Virus record (IMG/VR): IMGVR_UViG_3300017783_000122
Location: 1 to 30,645 of that record
Source: a virus
Reading direction: 5' to 3' (one strand)
Length of the DNA stretch: 30,645 nt
Each line of letters begins with the position of its first letter. Within the stretch, counting starts at the first letter, position 1. The notes beneath the pieces were generated by a model, which was given only the letters and a program-made list of their open reading frames with translations, did no database searches and had not been told where the DNA came from. Both the position numbers and the translations under genes were made by a program. Of this stretch, positions 5,936-10,431 are shown in pieces.

Positions 5936-6480
5936 TACTTTTGGTACTCACTTGCGGGTTTGTTCTTACCCTGCCTAATATCTTTAATAAGTCTATCCCC
6001 AGTTCTTTGTAGTTTCTGCCTTTCAGTTCTATTAAGACCACTTGCTTTTTTTGGTTTATAATCAGGACTCACTTTCTTTTCACTCTTTTTAGTTAAAAGT
6101 TGTGATGCAGTTGGTGTTGGTTTCTTTTCAGGTGTAGATGATCCAGTTTTCTTTGCTGCTGCTCTTGCTTGTGCTGCTTTTTTACGTTCTGCTTTTACTT
6201 TATCAGCATATGATTGTTTAACTTCGGCAGAACCTCTTGCTTTTTCTGGTTGTTGTACTCTTGTAGATGCTTGTTTTTGTTGACCAATATCTTTTCTGTC
6301 TTTATATGATTTTGCAGGAACCATTTTACCACCACCCGCAGATTTCATTCTACGTTTTTCGGGTTCACTTTTACGTCTATCAGCACCAACTCTTCCACCT
6401 TCACCAGTTTTTTTAATTTGACTGCGTGACATTACGTCAGAATCATATGCTTCTGTCATAAATTGGGAAAAAGTTTTCAT
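5935..6480 (-). CDS. Basic virion-internal-type protein with capsid-targeting-like leader, 181 aa
   Basis: The N-terminus MKTFSQFMTEA closely resembles the capsid-targeting sequence of T4 internal proteins (MKTYQEFIAEA type), which is removed by the prohead protease after a hydrophobic-x-Glu motif; here cleavage could follow E10. The rest is disordered-looking and highly basic: many KK, RK and KKA stretches, APR- and Gln-rich linkers, and a repeated EPEKRR/QPEKAR motif. This suits packaging with DNA in the capsid and injection into the host. I start at ATG 6480; a TTG at 6492 is in frame and better spaced from AGGAG, so it cannot be excluded. The gene follows a strong hairpin and ends at repeat copy 5. 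Confidence 0.8.
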   Translation of the reverse strand: MKTFSQFMTEAYDSDVMSRSQIKKTGEGGRVGADRRKSEPEKRRMKSAGGGKMVPAKSYKDRKDIGQQKQASTRVQQPEKARGSAEVKQSYADKVKAERKKAAQARAAAKKTGSSTPEKKPTPTASQLLTKKSEKKVSPDYKPKKASGLNRTERQKLQRTGDRLIKDIRQGKNKPASEYQK

Positions 6481-6493
6481 TTTAGAAAGCAAA

Positions 6494-6526
6494 AAATCTC
6501 CTATTATTTAGAATAATAGGAGATTT
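6494..6526 (-). terminator. Hairpin, terminator-like, overlapping a late-promoter-like box and a Shine-Dalgarno
   Basis: The 15-base arms AAATCTCCTATTATT and AATAATAGGAGATTT pair perfectly around a three-base loop. On the minus strand the 3' arm runs into six T residues, so it can terminate transcription from 6535-6886. The loop and adjacent arm contain TCTAAATA (6512-6505), seven of eight matches to the T4 late consensus TATAAATA. The 3' arm contains AGGAG, the likely Shine-Dalgarno of the next gene, which would be hidden in read-through transcripts. Confidence 0.85.
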
Positions 6527-6534
6527 AAATTAAA

Positions 6535-6756
6535 TTAGATTTCTTCTTTCTCTACTTCCTTTTCTTTAGTTACTTTAGGACCAACTTGAACTCTCCCAGT
6601 TTCATAAAACCAAGAAACTCGCTCGCGCCTTGCTTTAAGAAGCATATCATATTGTTCTTTTTGGTCTTTAGTGAAACGAAAATCTTGACGACGCCAAGTT
6701 TGCTTCAATTCTTGAAGATGAGACAGCACGTTTACAGTTTCTGTAGGAAAATTCAT
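6535..6756 (-). CDS. Basic-then-acidic hypothetical protein, 73 aa
   Basis: The protein has a predicted helical core, LQELKQTWRRQDFRFTKDQKEQYDMLLKARR in meaning two helices with alternating charges (about residues 15-45), then SWFYETGRVQVGPK and a Lys/Glu tail. From memory, small proteins with a KARRxRVxxxYETxRVxVGP pattern are common in T4-like cyanophages, with unknown function. I use the ATG at 6756, one base after the TGA of the preceding 42-aa gene; an in-frame TTG upstream would overlap that gene. The strong hairpin at 6494-6526 follows its stop by only eight bases. Confidence 0.8.
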   Translation of the reverse strand: MNFPTETVNVLSHLQELKQTWRRQDFRFTKDQKEQYDMLLKARRERVSWFYETGRVQVGPKVTKEKEVEKEEI

Positions 6757-6757
6757 T

Positions 6758-6886
6758 TCAGTAGTCAATGTTGGAGTTTAGGTATTCGTTCATATTGAAA
6801 TTATTACTTTCTTCAAAGAGTTCAGTAAAATCAGTTTCAACATGATCAAAGTTTTCAAGTTCTTCAATGTCTGAATAATGATCCAT
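6758..6886 (-). CDS. Acidic micro-protein, 42 aa
   Basis: This is a very acidic, mostly helical peptide (MDHYSDIEELENFDHVETD onward), ending NSNIDY. A longer open frame reaches back to an ATG at 6940, but those first 18 codons are the translated repeat copy 6, so I place the start at ATG 6886 downstream of the repeat. No clear Shine-Dalgarno is visible. The 73-aa gene begins one base after its stop. No family is recognised; the acidity would fit an inhibitor or DNA-mimic, but nothing shows this. Confidence 0.6.
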   Translation of the reverse strand: MDHYSDIEELENFDHVETDFTELFEESNNFNMNEYLNSNIDY

Positions 6887-6911
6887 CGGTTTTGTGTCTC
6901 TACAATAATAA

Positions 6912-6932
6912 GACACTTTAGAAGCTTCAGTT
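6912..6932 (-). repeat. Intergenic repeat element, copy 6
   Basis: Minus-strand core CTGAAGCTTCTAAAGTGTC followed by TTATTATTGT and AGAGACAC, giving a six-base-pair stem (GTGTCT with AGACAC, 6916-6894). It lies between the 93-aa and the 42-aa genes and happens to be open in the reading frame of the latter. Confidence 0.9.
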
Positions 6933-6951
6933 TTTTTCATATATCAAAAAT

Positions 6952-7233
6952 TTAAATTTCTCTAACAAATACGTCCATATCTTCTAAATTTTTACCATAT
7001 TTGTTTTTTCTTGTATAAACATATTTTAAATCTTTCCATTGATTAGGAAAACATAATACAAGTGTATGAATATATTTGTGTCTTTCTTCGGTAGTATATT
7101 CGCAATTGGGTTTTGGTTTTACCCCAGTCTCAATTGTAATATATTGCTCATCACAAAAATATACCCAACCCTCAAGATTAGTGTGTTTGGAATTCCACTT
7201 AACATAATCATCAATTTGAGGAATGTATTTCAT
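6952..7233 (-). CDS. Conserved-type hypothetical protein, 93 aa
   Basis: The protein begins MKYIPQIDDYVKWNSKHTN and has a beta-rich first half (LEGWVYFCDEQYITIETGVKP) that resembles an SH3- or Tudor-like barrel, then a segment HTLVLCFPNQWKDLKYV. From memory, a family with DYVKW, EGWVYF and LVLCYPxxW signatures is widespread in T4-like cyanophages; its function is not known to me. Its ATG overlaps the stop of the 100-aa gene (7230-7233, ATGA). It ends about 20 bases before repeat copy 6. Confidence 0.85.
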   Translation of the reverse strand: MKYIPQIDDYVKWNSKHTNLEGWVYFCDEQYITIETGVKPKPNCEYTTEERHKYIHTLVLCFPNQWKDLKYVYTRKNKYGKNLEDMDVFVREI

Positions 7234-7532
7234 GAGAAAGCAGACATTAAAGGATTGAGATTAAGTTGCATTGCCGTATATGGACTAGTATTTGATATAT
7301 CTACCTCCTTTCCGCACTTGGTGTGGTTAATAGGTGCTGAGTAACACCCTTTTTTTGTGTTGTAGAATCCCCAAATACACTTTGCCACAGCGCCACTGTT
7401 GTAAGAGAATTGAGAATGATTGCAAGTCCAAATAGAAACAACATTTTTTTTGAATTGCTCAACTTCATATGTGTATCCTTCAGGTGGATTGTGAGGAAAA
7501 TTTGATGGTAGTTCTAAATTAGTCTTTAACAT
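7230..7532 (-). CDS. Conserved-type hypothetical protein, 100 aa
   Basis: Starts MLKTNLELPSNFPHNPPEG. The C-terminal half has the pattern WGFYNTKKGCYSAPINHTKCG and SPYTAMQLNLNPL, which I recall from small cyanophage proteins of unknown function that carry a YxPIN...PYTAMP signature. The N-terminal part has several aromatic and cysteine residues (IWTCNHSQF), so metal binding is conceivable but not shown. It is coupled to the 93-aa gene by an ATGA overlap and follows the 80-aa gene after 14 bases. Confidence 0.85.
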   Translation of the reverse strand: MLKTNLELPSNFPHNPPEGYTYEVEQFKKNVVSIWTCNHSQFSYNSGAVAKCIWGFYNTKKGCYSAPINHTKCGKEVDISNTSPYTAMQLNLNPLMSAFS

Positions 7533-7546
7533 AATATTAGTAAATT

Positions 7547-7789
7547 TTATGTAGTAAACTCCTCAATAATTTTGGACTCAAGATCTTCTGCAAGTGCATA
7601 TGTACGTGAATTGAGAATATTTTCACGAAGATGTGCATAGAATTTTTGATTAAAATCTCCTTCATCTGCATCTGTAATGAGATCAAAGCACTCATTATCA
7701 TTCTCTGCGATTACATTCCATAGACCACCATATTCACTAGATGGAAATGGAATATAGTGATCAACAATGTAGAAAAACTTTTGTGCCAT
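7547..7789 (-). CDS. Conserved-type hypothetical protein, 80 aa
   Basis: Starts MAQKFFYIVDHYIPFPSSEYG, with a strand-rich N-terminus, then NVIAENDNECFDLITDADEGDF and a helical C-terminus. The beginning, FFYIVDHYIPFPSSEYGG, recalls a small family seen in marine cyanophages, function unknown. An in-frame TTG at 7831 would add 14 residues that look non-coding, so I use the ATG at 7789; GAGGAG lies unusually far upstream (16 bases). The gene sits between the 38-aa and 100-aa genes. Confidence 0.8.
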   Translation of the reverse strand: MAQKFFYIVDHYIPFPSSEYGGLWNVIAENDNECFDLITDADEGDFNQKFYAHLRENILNSRTYALAEDLESKIIEEFTT

Positions 7790-7854
7790 TTGTGTGTTTA
7801 AATTACTCCTCAATTTTAGTTTATTCAACAAGATTAGTCAACCATCTTTCTAGT

Positions 7855-7971
7855 TCATTCAGAATAAAACTCTGCAAGATAATAATCAACTGTAACCTCT
7901 AGTCGCTCTGCTTCAGATTCAATTTGAATCCAAAACTTTTCTGCAACAGATTCGAGTTCTTTTTCAGTCAT
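7855..7971 (-). CDS. Acidic micro-protein, 38 aa
   Basis: A short frame starting MTEKELESVAEKFWIQI, predicted to be one long amphipathic helix with an aromatic C-terminus (VDYYLAEFYSE). Support is the ATG overlap of eight bases with the stop of the 63-aa gene (7964-7971), an intact frame and a composition like the neighbouring proteins. No Shine-Dalgarno is seen; translation by coupling is likely. No family is recognised. Confidence 0.65.
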   Translation of the reverse strand: MTEKELESVAEKFWIQIESEAERLEVTVDYYLAEFYSE

Positions 7972-8155
7972 TTTGAGGTGGTTTGCTGATGAAACGATCA
8001 AATAATTCAATTCTATATCCCTCTTTTAATGCTTGAATGATAATATTATCATAAGAATGTGAGAAGAGGGGTATGTGACGATGAAGAAGATAGTCCTCAC
8101 AATCTTCAGATAGTGCTTCTTTTTGTTCGTGAGAAAAATCCTCTAAATCAATCAT
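7964..8155 (-). CDS. Small hypothetical protein, 63 aa
   Basis: Starts MIDLEDFSHEQKEALSEDC; helical, acidic at the N-terminus, then HRHIPLFSHSYDNIIIQALKE and an RxELFDRF segment. No family is recognised. I prefer the ATG at 8155 to an in-frame TTG at 8164 because it forms an ATGA overlap with the stop of the secreted-protein gene upstream. Three histidines close together (RHIPLFSH) could bind a metal, but that is speculative. Confidence 0.75.
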   Translation of the reverse strand: MIDLEDFSHEQKEALSEDCEDYLLHRHIPLFSHSYDNIIIQALKEGYRIELFDRFISKPPQND

Positions 8156-8406
8156 TGGGTACAATCTCCTGATGTTTTTCGAATGCCAAATAAGAACAAA
8201 TCAATCTCACTTTCACGGCAAGATTTTTTTGACTCATTGTGCATATAAGTTCTAGGTGGAGATGTATTTATTACCGTTGGAGGAACAACTACAGGACCAG
8301 AATTTGATGGTTGAAATGATGGAGGATAATATACAGGTTGAGCAAAAACAGGAGTAGCTAAAAATACCGAAAAAGGAATAGTTAGAATAAAATTGATTTG
8401 ATTCAT
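8152..8406 (-). CDS. Predicted secreted/periplasmic small protein, 84 aa
   Basis: There is a clear signal peptide: a short Asn-containing start, a hydrophobic core (INFILTIPFSVFLATPV) and a typical cleavage site AFAQ-like at VFAQ-PVYY (about residue 23). The mature part is Pro- and Ser-rich (PSFQPSNSGPVVVPPTV), with two cysteines near the C-terminus, which may form a disulfide. The protein would be exported to the periplasm or envelope of the host. Phage proteins of this kind can act in superinfection exclusion or lysis, but neither is shown. It lies next to another exported protein. Confidence 0.75.
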   Translation of the reverse strand: MNQINFILTIPFSVFLATPVFAQPVYYPPSFQPSNSGPVVVPPTVINTSPPRTYMHNESKKSCRESEIDLFLFGIRKTSGDCTQ

Positions 8407-8425
8407 AATAAAGATTTAAAGAAAA

Positions 8426-8818
8426 TTACCTTGCACAAGATGCTCTATCGAGTGCAACACCACCTACGACACCAAGTGGTATTGACCATGCATAAGCATC
8501 CTTTTTAGAAACTAATGCAGAAACTCCACCACCAATGAGACCAGATAATAGTCTACCATGACGATTGCAAGTTCTTTTTGATACTGTATTGTGTTGGGGA
8601 GAAGAATACTGCCTGTTACTAAGTTGGTTACAAGAAACTTTTTGACGATTTCTTTTAACATGACCACCAATATACTTACCTGAATTATCGTAATAACCAG
8701 GAAGATATTGTTCTGATGTCTGATGACATACAGATTCTTCATATATTCTTACTTCTTGAGCATAAGATATGCTAGGAATAAAAATAAATGCAGAAAGTAG
8801 TAGTGATTGCAATCTCAT
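8426..8818 (-). CDS. Predicted secreted protein with glycine-zipper-like segment, 130 aa
   Basis: The signal peptide MRLQSLLLSAFIFIPSISYAQ has a cleavage site after YAQ (about residue 21). The mature protein contains five cysteines, a repeat-like GYYDNSGKYIGGHVKRNRQK, and a C-terminal Gly-rich hydrophobic segment LLSGLIGGGVSALVSK then IPLGVVGGVALDR, like the glycine zippers of 17-kDa-antigen or SlyB-type envelope proteins, which insert into membranes. A role in altering the host envelope is plausible. The following gene also encodes an exported protein. It follows repeat copy 7, with a 14-base palindrome just before the ATG. Confidence 0.8.
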   Translation of the reverse strand: MRLQSLLLSAFIFIPSISYAQEVRIYEESVCHQTSEQYLPGYYDNSGKYIGGHVKRNRQKVSCNQLSNRQYSSPQHNTVSKRTCNRHGRLLSGLIGGGVSALVSKKDAYAWSIPLGVVGGVALDRASCAR

Positions 8819-8823
8819 GAGAT

Positions 8824-8837
8824 CAATTGATCAATTG
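8824..8837. promoter_or_regulatory. Perfect 14-base palindrome before a secreted-protein gene
   Basis: CAATTGATCAATTG is its own reverse complement and ends six bases before the ATG at 8818. It contains two CAATTG boxes overlapping GATC. It could be an operator, a methylation-sensitive site (GATC) or chance in AT-rich DNA. Confidence 0.5.
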
Positions 8838-8863
8838 TTTAGATACTGTGCTTACGTTACTGG

Positions 8864-8884
8864 TACACTTTAGAAGCTTCAGTT
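8864..8884 (-). repeat. Intergenic repeat element, copy 7
   Basis: Minus-strand core CTGAAGCTTCTAAAGTGTA (last base differs), beginning immediately after the TAA of the 72-aa gene. The tail reads CCAGTAACGTAAGCACAG. About 46 bases further is the ATG of the secreted-protein gene. Confidence 0.9.
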
Positions 8885-9102
8885 TAATTGTTTTTTGGAG
8901 ATACTGGAGTCCACTCATATCCAAAAGAAGGATCTTCTTTTGATTGTTTACGAACTTTTTTCATTTCTTTCATTTCTGCTTTAATCATTTGAAATGCATC
9001 TTCAGGACTTAATTTCTTTGCCATCTCCATGGCAGTAATGATTTCTACTCTTGTACCAAAATGAGACAATGCTTTTTCAAAATCATTTAATTCTTCATAC
9101 AT
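8884..9102 (-). CDS. Small helical protein, 72 aa
   Basis: The protein is predicted to be two helices, with MYEELNDFEKALSHFGTRVE and a Lys/Glu-rich AEMKEMKKVRKQ, and a terminal WTPVSP. From memory, short proteins with an FEKALxHFGTRVE motif occur in many T4-like cyanophages, without known function. Its start is secure: the ATG overlaps the preceding TAA (TAATG) and AGGAG lies seven bases upstream. The TAA stop lies at the beginning of repeat copy 7. Confidence 0.85.
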   Translation of the reverse strand: MYEELNDFEKALSHFGTRVEIITAMEMAKKLSPEDAFQMIKAEMKEMKKVRKQSKEDPSFGYEWTPVSPKNN

Positions 9103-9410
9103 TATTGATCTCCTGATTTTTTACGTTTTGAATTGCTAGAAGAGTTTCTAGTGGAATCCATGCTGGATTTTCTTTTGCAAACTGAACTTGAACTTCTGTT
9201 ATTTTTCTTTGAAGTTGACGATTCCAAGTTTCTCTTGTGTTTTTTACGGGACTCAAAGGATTCTCCATCTTTATTTGTTATATTACATTTTTTAGGTTTT
9301 AATTTATACCTATCTAAGTATTTTTGTAAGTGTTCTTTACATACAAAATGACATATCATGTCACCATTTTCTAATCTCCATGGAAATCCTTCTTTATGAT
9401 GAATATTCAT
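9102..9410 (-). CDS. Cys/His-containing protein with basic serine-rich tail, 102 aa
   Basis: The N-terminal half (MNIHHKEGFPWRLENGDM then ICHFVCKEHLQKYLDRYKLKPK) has a C-x3-C-x2-H arrangement that could bind zinc; a similar HFxCExHxQKYLDRYKL segment is familiar to me from short cyanophage proteins. The C-terminal half is very different: low-complexity Ser/Lys/Arg/Asn (SSTSKKNNRSSSSVCKRKS) and probably disordered, suiting nucleic-acid or membrane interaction. The tail may be a recent addition. The stop overlaps the next ATG. Function unknown. Confidence 0.8.
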   Translation of the reverse strand: MNIHHKEGFPWRLENGDMICHFVCKEHLQKYLDRYKLKPKKCNITNKDGESFESRKKHKRNLESSTSKKNNRSSSSVCKRKSSMDSTRNSSSNSKRKKSGDQ

Positions 9411-9423
9411 ATGAATGATAGTC

Positions 9424-9639
9424 TTAACTAAAACCTTTTGATTGTTTTACATCAAGTACTTCTACATGAGATAGAAATTGTGTAGGTACTTCAAACCATC
9501 TAGATTGAACTAATTCCCATGAAGGATAGTGTTCTAACTGACCATTAGAAAACACAATGTTATATGTGTGGCGATCATATGGAGCATTAGAAGTCTGTTT
9601 GAAATACCTTTTATCGGTAGGATGAATTACTTGTGTCAT
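9424..9639 (-). CDS. Conserved-type hypothetical protein, 71 aa
   Basis: Starts MTQVIHPTDKRYFKQTSN. The pattern YDRHTYNIVFSNGQLEHYPSWE then QFLSHVEVLDVKQSKGF resembles a small beta-rich cyanophage family that I recall with a YDRHTYxVVFSNG...FLSHVEVLD signature; its function is unknown to me. It stands 36 bases from the next gene upstream and 13 bases from the one downstream. Confidence 0.8.
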   Translation of the reverse strand: MTQVIHPTDKRYFKQTSNAPYDRHTYNIVFSNGQLEHYPSWELVQSRWFEVPTQFLSHVEVLDVKQSKGFS

Positions 9640-9675
9640 TTGAAAAAATAATGAATTTGAATTAAATTGTAACTA

Positions 9676-9891
9676 TTACGTCCAACGTTTGGTTTTTAAA
9701 TATTTCAGAACATCTTGACGAATATCCATCAACTCATTATAACATCTTTGATTGTGAGCACAATCTCGTAAAGATGCATCTGGTTTGATTACAGACTCAA
9801 TAAAAATATCGAGTCCACGATTCCATTTCTCTTGTTTAGATTCACTGTCCTCAATGCTGTTCTGATCTCTCATTAAACACTCCAAATTCAT
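9676..9891 (-). CDS. Small hypothetical protein, 71 aa
   Basis: Starts MNLECLMRDQNSIEDSESK; mostly helical and charged, with cysteines at C5, near DCAHNQRC (two cysteines five residues apart) and a basic end (LKYLKTKRWT). No family is recognised. The ATG is 17 bases after the stop of the 67-aa gene, with a weak AAG upstream. It probably belongs to the transcript from the consensus promoter at 10137-10165. Confidence 0.7.
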   Translation of the reverse strand: MNLECLMRDQNSIEDSESKQEKWNRGLDIFIESVIKPDASLRDCAHNQRCYNELMDIRQDVLKYLKTKRWT

Positions 9892-9908
9892 TCTTACTAA
9901 TTAGTCAA

Positions 9909-10112
9909 TCAAATTACTTCCCAGTGATCATCTGATGATTCATTAATCCAAAAAAAGTAATTACCACTAATTGAAGCAAGAAATACTCTATCGTTCTCTC
10001 TTTTTTCAATACGACAAGAATGAAGACCATTCATAAGATTAGCAAATCTATTCTTTGCCTTAGAGGACTTAGGTTTAACACAAAGGAATTGAGTCTTAGT
10101 AATAATAGCCAT
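9909..10112 (-). CDS. Small hypothetical protein, 67 aa
   Basis: Starts MAIITKTQFLCVKPKSSKAK. It has a basic first half and a beta-rich end (DRVFLASISGNYFFWINESSDDHWEVI). The composition suggests a small soluble nucleic-acid or protein-binding domain; no family is recognised. It is the first gene after a consensus sigma70 promoter (10137-10165), which puts its start of transcription about 18-20 bases before the ATG, with AAGG as a possible Shine-Dalgarno, so it is a good candidate for an early gene. Confidence 0.8.
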   Translation of the reverse strand: MAIITKTQFLCVKPKSSKAKNRFANLMNGLHSCRIEKRENDRVFLASISGNYFFWINESSDDHWEVI

Positions 10113-10136
10113 AATTTGATTAACCTTAGCAAAGAG

Positions 10137-10165
10137 ATTCTAATTGGTTTTTGAGATGTTGTCAA
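10137..10165 (-). promoter_or_regulatory. Consensus sigma70 promoter for the 9.1-10.1 kb accessory genes
   Basis: Minus strand: TTGACA (10165-10160), a 17-base spacer, then TAGAAT (10142-10137). Eleven of twelve consensus bases match. It lies in the 96-base gap between the 53-aa and 67-aa genes. This is the strongest host-type promoter that I found and probably fires early in infection. Confidence 0.85.
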
Positions 10166-10208
10166 GAGGTAAGAAAAATCTTTCTTTAATCTCTTTAGTT
10201 TCTTAGTT

Positions 10209-10370
10209 TTAAGATTGAATAAAACAATCCACACGAGAGTAGTCTAAGACCCTCCAGAAGCGTTTATTGCTATTTCCCTTTAGATTCCCCCATAAAATGA
10301 TTTTAGACGTGTTAGAGTTCATATATGGGGGTTCTGATTCAATGGAAATTGAGTTTTCAGTAGTTGACAT
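10209..10370 (-). CDS. Micro-protein, 53 aa
   Basis: A complete frame starting MSTTENSISIESEPPYMNSN and ending with LKGNSNKRFWRVLDYSRVDCF then three more residues. The acidic, Ser-rich N-terminus is probably disordered; the basic aromatic C-terminus may fold. It is the first gene after repeat copy 8 (25 bases away). An inverted repeat CCCCCATA/TATGGGGG within it is explained as coding DNA. No family is recognised, and the Shine-Dalgarno is weak. Confidence 0.65.
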   Translation of the reverse strand: MSTTENSISIESEPPYMNSNTSKIILWGNLKGNSNKRFWRVLDYSRVDCFIQS

Positions 10371-10394
10371 TAAAAGTGTCTCTGGTATAATTAA

Positions 10395-10415
10395 AACACT
10401 TTAGAAGCTTCAGTT
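10395..10415 (-). repeat. Intergenic repeat element, copy 8
   Basis: Minus-strand core CTGAAGCTTCTAAAGTGTT, then TTAATTATACC and AGAGACAC (a six-pair stem with GTGTTT, one G-U pair). It stands between the last structural gene (stop at 10432) and the 53-aa gene, at the border of the accessory region. No further copies occur to its right. Confidence 0.9.
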
Positions 10416-10431
10416 TTGTTAAGTTAAACCT

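Noticed and set aside
6887-6940. Longer start for the 42-aa gene at ATG 6940
   Set aside because: The extra 18 codons are the translated intergenic repeat copy 6, which lies outside genes in all other places.
10031-10234. 67-codon Leu/Lys-rich open frame on the minus strand
   Set aside because: It overlaps the better-supported 67-aa and 53-aa genes and the consensus promoter; composition looks like a shadow frame.
10290-10330. CCCCCATA/TATGGGGG inverted repeat as a structural RNA or terminator
   Set aside because: It lies inside the 53-aa gene, has a long loop and no T-tract.
517-10415. CRISPR array formed by the eight repeat copies
   Set aside because: Spacing is 0.6 to 2 kb with genes between copies, not short unique spacers.
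10113-10431. tRNA gene in the gap near 10.2 kb
   Set aside because: No cloverleaf and no T-arm consensus could be found.
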